A DNA stretch of 17,562 nucleotides from an uncultured Collinsella sp. (GTDB lineage: Bacteria; Actinomycetota; Coriobacteriia; Coriobacteriales; Coriobacteriaceae): the NCBI GenBank assembly GCA_900761995.1, contig CAAFEY010000190.1, positions 1-17,562 on the forward strand, read 5' to 3'. Position 1 is the stretch's first letter. Each line of letters opens with the position of its first letter. Shown here piece after piece: positions 6,714 through 14,072 of this stretch. A program made the position numbers and the translations under genes. The notes beneath the pieces were generated by a model that did not search any database, was not told the origin of the DNA, and saw nothing but the letters and a program-made list of their open reading frames with translations.

Positions 6714-8627
6714 TTATCTTCCTTTCCTAGTTTTACTGTCGTTCGTCTTGAAAAGCTGCGCGTATACATTACCGATCCACTTCGAATCACCTCCCATTTC
6801 TCTGGTAACGACACGCGAGTCATCCCCTGTGAGCAATACGGAGGCATCGCAGAGCGATTCGAGGTTTCCGATAAGATGAGAAGAGATAATGACATGTGCT
6901 CCTCTACCCGCTTCATCTCTAAGAGCATTCGAAACAATCGCAACGTGTCTCACATCAAGTGCATTCATGGGCTCATCCAAAAGGACGACTTCGCAATAGG
7001 ACATATACGCCATCGCGACATTAAGTAATTGTCTATTTCCATCAGACAGCCTAGATACGGGCGTATTCTTCAACCCAGTCAAGTCAAAGCGATCAAGCAC
7101 TTGGTCCAAAGTGCGAGGTGAATGCCAAATTCTCCTGCATCGGTCGAGATGAAAAGCGACGGTCATGTATGGAATCAATAGCGACGGCCTATTCGGAACC
7201 AAAAAGAATACCTTTCTCATTTCCTCACGGTCGACGCATACTTTTGCATGAAAACAGAGAGAACCTGACACGCGCACTGATGGCCCAGCATCTCCCCAAA
7301 GAGTATTCAGTAGCGTAGTCTTGCCATGTCCATTTGGCGCGACAAGACCCCATATCTGGCCAGCGGGCATATCAAACTGCAATCCCTTTACCAGCTGGTT
7401 TTTTCCAACCGTCAACGCATCCAGCGACAGAGAGAGCAAGCTTTTCTCGCCCAAACTATCCGGGCGAATATGGTTCCAGGCCCAGCGATTCTTGCTTTTT
7501 AGACGCGAAAACGAAATGACCCCCAACGCGCAAACAGCAAACGCGCCCATCACGGCAAAGAGGCAGTGCGATGCACTGGCTTCAGGAACGAGAGATACCT
7601 CCGCTCCATTGGCGTAAGATGCGCCGCCGAGCGCAAACGAAGAGGCAGAATAGCTCGACACCATATACGGCAGCAACGCATGCCATGGAGCATCTTTGCT
7701 CGCATAAAACGGAAGCTGGCTTATGCCCCCCACAAGAGCGATCACCATGGACGAAATGGCCCTGTTTCTGCTTCCGGCGTACACGCACACGCCCAAGCAA
7801 GCAAACATCATCGACAGCACAGCTTCAAAGACGGCAAATAGCCCTAGCTGAACTAACACAGTTCTTTCGACTACGTCACCATACTGAATGAATACGACTG
7901 GGTACTCTGTCTGACCTACACCGTTAAACACCGTTGCCAATACAAAACAGGGAGCCAACGCCAGAACCAAAACCAGCATCGATGCAATACCAGAGACGAG
8001 AACGCGGCATGCATTCATCTCTAACTTTGACAACAACGCTCGATCGTAGAACCGCTTTCCATCCCCCTCAAGCGACATATAGAGGACGAGGACCGGGACC
8101 AAAAGCCACGCTATTGCAGGAACAGCGCCGCAATAATATGCGAGAAGGATCATCCCGGGCATTTTTGTTGTTGAGTCGTACGATTCCGGATGGGCCAGCA
8201 TCGATATGGCTCGGGGAAGACGTTCTTGGGCTTCAAGCGATAACTCCGAATCAACACCATTCAAATAACCGAGTCGGTATTCCTTGAGCAATAGATTGTC
8301 GTAATCGGCAATCGCATCGTAATACTCTCTGGAGTCCGCCTTGCTTTCAAGCGCCCGATCAAGGCACGCCCTTTCGTCGGCAATGATGCTGTTGAGCTCC
8401 TGTGGGGCAGTGTCATAAACGCCGTCAGAGACTTGAGAGACCAAAAGGGCTCTCTGGTCTTCGATGGAAGCTCTACCATATAGATAATCTGCTCCCGTTG
8501 GAACGGATAGAAATACCGGGATGCAGAATACGAGCGCGAGCAGCGCCGTCAGCAACATGATTCCCCGGTTGCGCGCAAGAACTTCTAAATTAAGCCGTAC
8601 ATATGTGAGGCAATCACAGGTCTTCAC
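6714..8627 (-). CDS. ABC-2-type exporter with fused permease and ATPase domains
   Basis: A 637-residue chain. The N-terminal half is an ABC-2-like permease: one helix near residues 17-42, a charged loop of about 100 residues probably outside the cell, then about five helices (to about residue 385). The C-terminal third is an ATPase with Walker A APNGHGKTT (430-438), signature LSDGNRQ (527-533), Walker B VVLLDEP (547-553) and the switch histidine in IISSH (584). The first Walker A glycine is Ala and the second signature glycine is Asp, both departures from consensus. The GTG start at 8627 was chosen because GGAGG lies 8 nt before it; an in-frame ATG at 8654 would place that site inside the gene. 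A permease-ATPase fusion of the ABC-2 type is uncommon in bacteria, where the two are usually separate genes. The substrate is unknown. Confidence 0.85.
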   Translation of the reverse strand: MKTCDCLTYVRLNLEVLARNRGIMLLTALLALVFCIPVFLSVPTGADYLYGRASIEDQRALLVSQVSDGVYDTAPQELNSIIADERACLDRALESKADSREYYDAIADYDNLLLKEYRLGYLNGVDSELSLEAQERLPRAISMLAHPESYDSTTKMPGMILLAYYCGAVPAIAWLLVPVLVLYMSLEGDGKRFYDRALLSKLEMNACRVLVSGIASMLVLVLALAPCFVLATVFNGVGQTEYPVVFIQYGDVVERTVLVQLGLFAVFEAVLSMMFACLGVCVYAGSRNRAISSMVIALVGGISQLPFYASKDAPWHALLPYMVSSYSASSFALGGASYANGAEVSLVPEASASHCLFAVMGAFAVCALGVISFSRLKSKNRWAWNHIRPDSLGEKSLLSLSLDALTVGKNQLVKGLQFDMPAGQIWGLVAPNGHGKTTLLNTLWGDAGPSVRVSGSLCFHAKVCVDREEMRKVFFLVPNRPSLLIPYMTVAFHLDRCRRIWHSPRTLDQVLDRFDLTGLKNTPVSRLSDGNRQLLNVAMAYMSYCEVVLLDEPMNALDVRHVAIVSNALRDEAGRGAHVIISSHLIGNLESLCDASVLLTGDDSRVVTREMGGDSKWIGNVYAQLFKTNDSKTRKGR

Positions 8628-8704
8628 AGCAAGCACCTCCGGTTCGCAACACACGAGTCGTCGGACCCGTTGTCCGGAAGTATCGCCTTCATCGTCAGAA
8701 CTGT

Positions 8705-8747
8705 CTGTAGACGTGTAGGATGGATTTACAATCTTATTTGTCTACAG
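8705..8747. promoter_or_regulatory. Inverted repeat between the double-HTH regulator and the exporter
   Basis: CTGTAGAC (8705-8712) and GTCTACAG (8740-8747) are perfect inverted copies 27 bp apart. The pair lies 5 bp downstream of the regulator's stop codon and about 80 bp upstream of the exporter start. It could be an operator for the exporter or a weak hairpin; no T-run supports a terminator, and only a weak -35-like TAGACA is seen. Confidence 0.4.
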
Positions 8748-8751
8748 GCTT

Positions 8752-10485
8752 CTACCTGCTATTTTCTATAACATCTGCCATAAGACTAAAAACCCTATCT
8801 CTAAGTTCACGCTCCGAGTGAACTCCAAGCAAGGCATAGCTCTTGCTCTTGGCCTCTTTGACGGTTCCCCGAGCAACGTTAAGATGTGCGCAAATCTCGG
8901 TGGTTCTATTGCCATCAAAAACGCATGTCATGATATCGGCATAAAGCGGCGTGAAACCAAGCCTCAAGAAGGCCTCACGCACGGTATCGCGTCGATCACC
9001 CACCCGAACCGTATCTTTCGAACGCAAGAATAGCAGCGAATTAGCCATAAGGATAAGTACGACAAGGAACGCAGTCACGCGTAAGGCAGGCATAAGGCCG
9101 CCAACGGCCTCACCGCTCCCAACGGACTCAAAGAAAATGTACAGTCGACTTACCACATCGTGAACCCAGAACGCTGCTCCAGCACCCACAGACACCGAAG
9201 AAAGGGTGAGTTCAGGCGAAAGGCACAAGTGCATTTTAGACATCCACCGTATAGCCGCACGGCAACACAGGGCCACAAGCACTATAGCTATCGATAGGAT
9301 TATCGCATCATGCTCAAAGCCGAAGCATACGAGGATTTCCTCGATGCCCATTCCAGACGCATACATAAACAGGAAGCAGACGAAGACTATCCTGCAGTTC
9401 TGATTGAACGATGAGGACCCCAGCGATTCTGAACGGTGATCATGGCCTTTTGTTGCGTCAAGATGCCACGCATCCTTTGACAAGAGAAGTCCAGCCGTCG
9501 CCTCTGAAATGTTTTTATATCCGGTTTTAGTCAAGGCCCGCGACAAATAGGTACGGGCAGTAGACGGGGAAATGTCCAAGGCAGAAGCAATCTCCTCGTA
9601 CGTTTTTCCCTCTATCCTCATAGAGAAAACCGCGGACTCCCTTTGAGAAAAACCCGAAGCCGTAAGGATATCGGCAACTGCAGAGTGTTTTCCTCCTAAT
9701 TTGGCGGCCGCAGAAAAAGCGCTCGTTAAGTCGGGGAAAAATCGCGTTATGGCCCTGGCAAGGATACTGCCCAAAACGGTAACCAGAAGCAATACGATCT
9801 CTTGATGCCCACCAAAGCTCAGGAGCACAGCCCCGATGTTTATATTGCGCGAAAACAAACAATCCGTATCGAGAATAACGGCGGCATTACCAAACGCAAG
9901 AGGTTCGACGAGCGAGGCAGCAACCCCCATCTCGGCGTTAACGGAAAGGAAAGAACCGATGGAGTCCATCAACGGGACGAGAAGAAACTGAAGGCCAACA
10001 AGCAAAGCAATCAAGAGCACAACGGGGCTGTAAAGTGCGAGCTCAGGATACCCGTGGAGAGCAGAGCCATCGGCCACATGTTTCCCCTTTAATCCCGCAC
10101 GTATGTTTGCGAATTCACCGCCAAGCACCCAAGAACAGCAAGCGACAAGCAAGGGGGCTAGTAACAACAAAATGAACGCGAGCGCCGAAACCACAACATG
10201 AAATTGATGAAAGACATTAAGAGATATCGTGTACATCACAAGAAGTGCAATGTCTACGAGCATAAGTCCAAAAAGCCTTTTGGAAATACCCGGTCTCACA
10301 GGGCGAGAGATGAGGCCCACACAGAAGCCCGAAAACAGATGCAGACCGATAAGAACGGTGCCAGAAAGGCCCGTATAAATACTTGGCGCCACACAATACA
10401 GACCAGCCGCCCCTATAAACAACATAATTGAATGCCAGAGGAACGAGCGCGTCACGTTTTGCAGGGGAGCTGCCTCGGTTGCCAT
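8752..10485 (-). CDS. Membrane regulator with two membrane domains and two LuxR-type HTH domains
   Basis: The 577-residue product appears to be two membrane-LuxR units joined end to end. The first half has about five or six hydrophobic segments (within 16-245) and a LuxR HTH at about 278-335 (GFSQRESAVFSMRIEGKTYE, then EIASALDISPSTARTYLSRA). The second half has about four segments (364-382, 394-414, 430-452, 465-487) and a more divergent HTH at about 509-566 (FTPLYADIMTCVFDGNRTTE, then ICAHLNVARGTVKEAKSKSY). Ordinary relatives have one such unit. The ATG at 10485 has AGGAG 10 nt upstream; an ATG at 10509 lacks one. It is the first gene of the island's minus-strand set and probably controls the exporter and secreted protein. 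Ligand and target are unknown. Confidence 0.85.
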   Translation of the reverse strand: MATEAAPLQNVTRSFLWHSIMLFIGAAGLYCVAPSIYTGLSGTVLIGLHLFSGFCVGLISRPVRPGISKRLFGLMLVDIALLVMYTISLNVFHQFHVVVSALAFILLLLAPLLVACCSWVLGGEFANIRAGLKGKHVADGSALHGYPELALYSPVVLLIALLVGLQFLLVPLMDSIGSFLSVNAEMGVAASLVEPLAFGNAAVILDTDCLFSRNINIGAVLLSFGGHQEIVLLLVTVLGSILARAITRFFPDLTSAFSAAAKLGGKHSAVADILTASGFSQRESAVFSMRIEGKTYEEIASALDISPSTARTYLSRALTKTGYKNISEATAGLLLSKDAWHLDATKGHDHRSESLGSSSFNQNCRIVFVCFLFMYASGMGIEEILVCFGFEHDAIILSIAIVLVALCCRAAIRWMSKMHLCLSPELTLSSVSVGAGAAFWVHDVVSRLYIFFESVGSGEAVGGLMPALRVTAFLVVLILMANSLLFLRSKDTVRVGDRRDTVREAFLRLGFTPLYADIMTCVFDGNRTTEICAHLNVARGTVKEAKSKSYALLGVHSERELRDRVFSLMADVIENSR

Positions 10486-10512
10486 AAAATCAAAGCTCCT
10501 AGATAGCATTTT

Positions 10513-10556
10513 GGGTATTTTAACATCGTTCCCGGCGTTAAAAAAATGTTACCCGA
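10513..10556 (-). promoter_or_regulatory. Possible promoter and dyad of the double-HTH regulator
   Basis: On the minus strand a good -10 candidate TAAAAT (about 10516-10522) lies upstream of the start, preceded by a T-rich -35 region. The same stretch is an imperfect dyad: GGGTATTTTAAC (10513-10524) against GTTAAAA...TTACCC (10537-10554), possibly an autoregulatory operator. Confidence 0.3.
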
Positions 10557-10578
10557 ATTAATCAATATCCCCCCTCCA

Positions 10579-10620
10579 CCAAAAGGCACCACGCTGATCC
10601 TCCACTTTTGGAAGCGATAA
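10579..10620 (+). pseudogene. 3' remnant of a LuxR-family gene
   Basis: Codons ending in TTLILHFWKR and a stop codon repeat the C-terminus of the LuxR gene that ends at 6036. Within the last ten codons the differences are in third positions (ACG/ACC, CTC/CTG), so the protein sequence is unchanged. Upstream of about 10579 the similarity stops abruptly in non-coding sequence, so only the tail of the gene is left. Confidence 0.8.
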
Positions 10621-10716
10621 CCTGCTAAAAAGGGACAGGTTTGTTTTGGCAGGTTTTATCTGGGCAAACGCCAACCGCCGCGAGGGAGCTGCTTTCCCTC
10701 GCGGCGGTCTTCTAGC
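10586..10716 (+). repeat. Direct repeat, copy B: LuxR 3' end plus terminators
   Basis: Matches 6002-6135 at a constant offset of 4584 bp apart from a 3-nt gap, about 95 percent identical. It marks the right boundary of the putative island. The first hairpin of the tandem terminator carries one C-to-T change that leaves a wobble pair. Confidence 0.9.
10674..10708 (+). terminator. Terminator hairpin retained in copy B
   Basis: A perfect 14-bp stem (10674-10687 with 10695-10708), GC core like that at 6090-6130, now without a clean T-run (TCTTC). It no longer follows an intact plus-strand gene. Confidence 0.65.
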
Positions 10717-10725
10717 GGTAAAAAC

Positions 10726-10846
10726 CAAGTGAGTAGGCTTTTGGCGGGATGCCGAGCACACCTCAAAACGCCACAGCCCTGACCTGCGATTTTATTGAGC
10801 ACTTGCCGCGATGTGCTCGGCAGATCCAAAAAAGCCTACTCACTTG
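10726..10846. repeat. 121-bp palindromic element with conserved core
   Basis: Outer arms CAAGTGAGTAGGCTTTT (10726-10742) and its exact reverse complement (10830-10846), and inner arms GCCGAGCACA (10751-10760) and TGTGCTCGGC (10812-10821), share one axis at 10786. The core CTGACCTGCGATTTTAT (10779-10795) is centred on that axis and recurs near 4906 and 15172. No reading frame is present. It looks like a genome-wide intergenic repeat, a miniature element or a structured RNA. Confidence 0.8.
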
Positions 10847-10869
10847 CATCTGAGATGCTCTAGATACGC

Positions 10870-10911
10870 AAAATACCGCCGCGAAGGGAGCTGGACTCCC
10901 TTCGCGGCGGT
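10870..10911 (-). terminator. Terminator of the BceAB-like operon
   Basis: A perfect 15-bp stem (10875-10889 with 10897-10911) and 7-nt loop; on the minus strand it is followed by TATTTTG. It lies 37 bp past the permease stop codon. Confidence 0.88.
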
Positions 10912-10947
10912 TATTCGCTCTGATTTTGCGACGGTTTTGCCCGTCTG

Positions 10948-13149
10948 TTACTCACTGTAGCGGGTGGCGATGGCAGCTTGTACCATGCCGGCGCTCATGA
11001 GGTACGTTACCAGGAAGTAGCCACCATAGGCCGCCAGGAAAATCGCGCAGGTGAGGCCCACGGTGCCGGCGATGCTCATATCTCCGAATATGCTCACCAG
11101 CTCGATGATCACCTTGAGCGCCACAAAGGAGTGCGCCAGGCCCACTGCCAGCGGGAACAGGAAGAATACCGCTTGCTGCGCCATCACCGAATGACGAATC
11201 TGGCGGTCGTCACAGCCAATCTGTGCCAGCACACGATAGCTGCGGCTGCCGTCGGCCACATTGGAGAGCTGCTGGATCGACAGTATCGCCGCGCACGCAA
11301 CGACCAGTACAAAGCCAATGTAGATGGCCAGATAGCTAATCATGCCGTTCATCTGCGCTGCTTGCGTGTACATCTCGGAACGCGTGATGAAGACTCCCCA
11401 CGACCCCGGCTCCTTGCCGTCAACGAGCAGATTATCGAGCAAGGTGTATTTAATGCTCTCGTCTGCCTCGGTCGTATCCATACCCTGTTTGTAATTAACG
11501 AGCAGATTACTGGAATACGGCTGCAGATTAAGCTGGGACAGCAGCTCATCGGCTACGACCACGGTACCGGGATTGCTGCCCATCGCCGAGTTGGCGATGG
11601 CCGCCGTGTCCTCGTCCGACTTATCGGTTGCGGGCTTGAGCTCATGCCCGTCCAAGGTGAGGGTATGGCCGCCAGCCATATACTTGGTGTACAGGTCGCC
11701 CAGCTCACCGCCCATATCACACGTAAGCAGATACTGGTCGCGGCCAATGCTCACCGGCTCCTCGCCCATCATCTGGCGCAGTTTGTTGTACTGGCTCGCC
11801 GGCGTCACATACAGACCCATCGCATCGGCGTTGCTTCCCTCGAGCGCCTTGGGAAGCTTTTCGCCCATGGCCTTGCACATCTCACCCGCCACCACCGAGG
11901 GGCCCGAGCCGCCAAGCGGGTAACTCAGATACGAATCGATCTGCACATGCTCACCGGCAACATCGGCGATATTGACCTTCTTGCCTGTCTCATCGTTGTT
12001 GTCCGCCGACTTGCGCTCGCCATGCCATGCAGCGTACAAATCGACCGTTGCATCGGCCAGCACCATGCGATCGGCCTCAGACGGATTGACATACTCCTTG
12101 TAGTAGTCGAGCGTTTCGGGCGTGTAATAGACATACGTCTGAGACACGTCAACAGGGTTATAGCGCTCCAGATTCTCGTTCATCACGTTGGCGATCGACA
12201 TACCGCAGGTCACCGAGGTAATGGCCAAAAACAGAATCATCGCGATGACGCCCATCGAAAAGCACACCGTGTTGACCTTGGCCGCAAGCTGGCGCACGGT
12301 AAACATATTGAGACCGCGCCAGTACACGCCGCGCAGGCTCTGCAGCAGCTTGATAAGCATGCCCGAAAGCCCCCAGAACAGGGCAAAGGTGCCCACCGTG
12401 ACCATAGCGGTAGTGATGCCGAACTGATTCATGGCCCCCTGCAGCTTATCGCCCGACGCGGTGAGCGGGAACCCGTCGCGCAGCAGACGGTAATAGGCCA
12501 CGCCCACAAGTAGCACGCCCGCGGTAAAGATGGCAATCGCAATCCAGGGATTACGTGTCTTGATGCTCTCGTTGCGGCGCTCGGCACCCATAAGCTCGAT
12601 GAGTTTGGTACGACGCACGGCGCGCAGGTTCAGCAGTAACGTGAGTACGAACATCACGAGCATGCAGGCAAGGGTCAGGTTGAACGCATGCACCGAGAAG
12701 AAGAAATGAAAATTGGCGATCTGTGTCTTAAAGAGCGAGGCCGTAAAGAATGTCATGAGCTGGGAGAGTCCCACACCCAGCACAATGCCGGCGACAAAAG
12801 CGCCGACCGAGACGATCACCGTCTCGAGCGCCATGATCGTGGCGACGCGCCCGCGCCCCATGCCGAGCACCTGGTACAGGCCAAACTCCTTTTTGCGGCG
12901 TTTCATGATGAAGTTATTGGCATACACCATCAAAAAGGCCATGACACCGGCCAAAAAGTACGTCAGGTAGCCGAGCATGCTGCCCATAACCTGCGCCAAG
13001 CCCTCTTCATCGATGCCGGCAATGTCGACCTGCATCGAGATGGTGTTAAAGGCATAGAAGACCGTGACGCCCAGGGTGAGCGTCAAAAGGTAGACGAGGT
13101 AGTCGCGGCCGGCGCGGCGGACGTTGCCCCAAGCGAGTTTACAGAGCAT
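10948..13149 (-). CDS. BceB-like FtsX-family ABC transporter permease
   Basis: A 733-residue membrane protein of the type that removes or counters cell-wall-active peptide antibiotics. It has about ten membrane segments: seven in the first 325 residues, a large extracytoplasmic domain of about 260 residues, and three more near the C-terminus. This is the layout of BceB-type permeases, and the N-terminus (KLAWGNVRRAGRDYLVYLLT, then LTLGVTVFYAFN) fits that family. The start was set at the ATG at 13149, which matches where family members begin; a GTG at 13161 is in frame. It overlaps the ATPase gene by 11 bp, so the two are translationally coupled. The BceRS-like two-component system often found beside such transporters is absent from the window. 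Confidence 0.9.
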   Translation of the reverse strand: MLCKLAWGNVRRAGRDYLVYLLTLTLGVTVFYAFNTISMQVDIAGIDEEGLAQVMGSMLGYLTYFLAGVMAFLMVYANNFIMKRRKKEFGLYQVLGMGRGRVATIMALETVIVSVGAFVAGIVLGVGLSQLMTFFTASLFKTQIANFHFFFSVHAFNLTLACMLVMFVLTLLLNLRAVRRTKLIELMGAERRNESIKTRNPWIAIAIFTAGVLLVGVAYYRLLRDGFPLTASGDKLQGAMNQFGITTAMVTVGTFALFWGLSGMLIKLLQSLRGVYWRGLNMFTVRQLAAKVNTVCFSMGVIAMILFLAITSVTCGMSIANVMNENLERYNPVDVSQTYVYYTPETLDYYKEYVNPSEADRMVLADATVDLYAAWHGERKSADNNDETGKKVNIADVAGEHVQIDSYLSYPLGGSGPSVVAGEMCKAMGEKLPKALEGSNADAMGLYVTPASQYNKLRQMMGEEPVSIGRDQYLLTCDMGGELGDLYTKYMAGGHTLTLDGHELKPATDKSDEDTAAIANSAMGSNPGTVVVADELLSQLNLQPYSSNLLVNYKQGMDTTEADESIKYTLLDNLLVDGKEPGSWGVFITRSEMYTQAAQMNGMISYLAIYIGFVLVVACAAILSIQQLSNVADGSRSYRVLAQIGCDDRQIRHSVMAQQAVFFLFPLAVGLAHSFVALKVIIELVSIFGDMSIAGTVGLTCAIFLAAYGGYFLVTYLMSAGMVQAAIATRYSE

Positions 13150-13924
13150 CGGAGCCCTCACCGCCCATCATGGCAACGACCTCCATAATGCGGTCGAAGA
13201 ACTCTCGGCGGTCGGTGTCGCCGCGGCGCAGCTCGGTGAAGATCTTGCCGTCGCGAATGAACAGCACACGGCTCGTGTAGCTGGCGGCAAAGCTGTCGTG
13301 CGTGACCATGAGCACTGTGGCGCGCAGGCGGCGGTTAAGGGCCTCCAGGCTCTCGAGCAGCAGGCGAGCGCTCTTGGAATCGAGGGCGCCGGTGGGCTCG
13401 TCGGCCATGATCATGGTGGGGTCGGTGACGAGCGCGCGAGCCGCGGCAACGCGCTGCTGCTGACCGCCGGACATCTGGTAGGGATACTTGTCGAGCACCT
13501 GGCTGATGGACAGGCGCGCGGCCACATCCTGCACGCGAGTCGAAATCTCTGCCGAGTTTGTGCGGGCGATGGTGAGCGGCAGGGCGATGTTCTCGCGCGC
13601 CGTGAGCGTATCGAGCAGGTTGGAATCCTGGAAGATAAAGCCGAGCTCCTCGCGGCGGAACTGCGAAAGCTTAGCCTGCTTCATGCGTGTTACGTCCTGC
13701 CCGTTGATGCGGATGGTGCCGCTCGTGGCGCTATCGATGGTCGAGACGCAGTTGAGCAACGTCGACTTGCCCGAGCCCGAGGCGCCCATGATGCCAACGA
13801 ATTCGGCGCGGTTGACGGTAAAGCTGACGTCGTTGAGCGCGCGGGTCACGTTGCCCAGCGCTCCATATACCTTTTCGAGATGCGCGACCTCCAGTACCGG
13901 GGTCGCCATGTGCGTGGTTTGCAT
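13139..13924 (-). CDS. BceA-like ABC transporter ATP-binding protein
   Basis: A 261-residue ATPase with every functional motif intact: Walker A GASGSGKST (47-55), Q-loop glutamine 99 in FIFQD, signature MSGGQQQRVAAARAL (151-165), Walker B MIMADEP (171-177) and the switch histidine in VTHD (209). The sequence is typical of the MacB/LolD/BceA group that pairs with FtsX-like permeases. The ATG at 13924 has AAAGGA upstream. Its stop codon lies within the permease gene, an 11-bp overlap. With that permease it probably forms a peptide-sensing or peptide-resistance transporter. The gene diverges from the NUDIX-Vsr gene across about 148 bp. Confidence 0.93.
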   Translation of the reverse strand: MQTTHMATPVLEVAHLEKVYGALGNVTRALNDVSFTVNRAEFVGIMGASGSGKSTLLNCVSTIDSATSGTIRINGQDVTRMKQAKLSQFRREELGFIFQDSNLLDTLTARENIALPLTIARTNSAEISTRVQDVAARLSISQVLDKYPYQMSGGQQQRVAAARALVTDPTMIMADEPTGALDSKSARLLLESLEALNRRLRATVLMVTHDSFAASYTSRVLFIRDGKIFTELRRGDTDRREFFDRIMEVVAMMGGEGSDAL

Positions 13925-14007
13925 ACCGAGTCCTTTCTTGCAATTAGTCTACGGCATCTATAGTCGCAAGAAGACGAGTCGGCTACCATCGATATGGCTT
14001 ACGCTTG

Positions 14008-14025
14008 CCTTACCGTTGTGTAAGG
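14008..14025. promoter_or_regulatory. Small dyad between bceA-like and NUDIX-Vsr genes
   Basis: CCTTAC (14008-14013) and GTAAGG (14020-14025) are inverted copies 6 bp apart in a 148-bp divergent intergenic region. It could be an operator for either unit. No clear -35/-10 pair was recognised, so the call is tentative. Confidence 0.3.
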
Positions 14026-14072
14026 TACGGGTAGCTAGCCTGTCACGTGTTGATGTTGAGAGAGGACTCCTG

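Larger units (their letters stand above)
6136..10585. mobile_element. Putative acquired island bracketed by 131-bp direct repeats
   Basis: The segment is bounded by two direct copies of the LuxR 3' end and terminators, is visibly more AT-rich than the agmatine and Bce regions beside it, and holds three same-strand genes with a common theme (membrane regulator, exporter, secreted protein). The layout fits an element inserted at the 3' end of a gene that carried in a replacement 3' end. No integrase, transposase or plasmid gene is present, so it could also be a decayed element or the product of recombination between two tandem LuxR paralogues. Treat as inferred. Confidence 0.45.

Noticed and set aside
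10978..12513. Long plus-strand ORF (511 codons) over the BceB-like permease
   Set aside because: His/Arg-rich antisense shadow; the opposite strand encodes a recognisable membrane permease.
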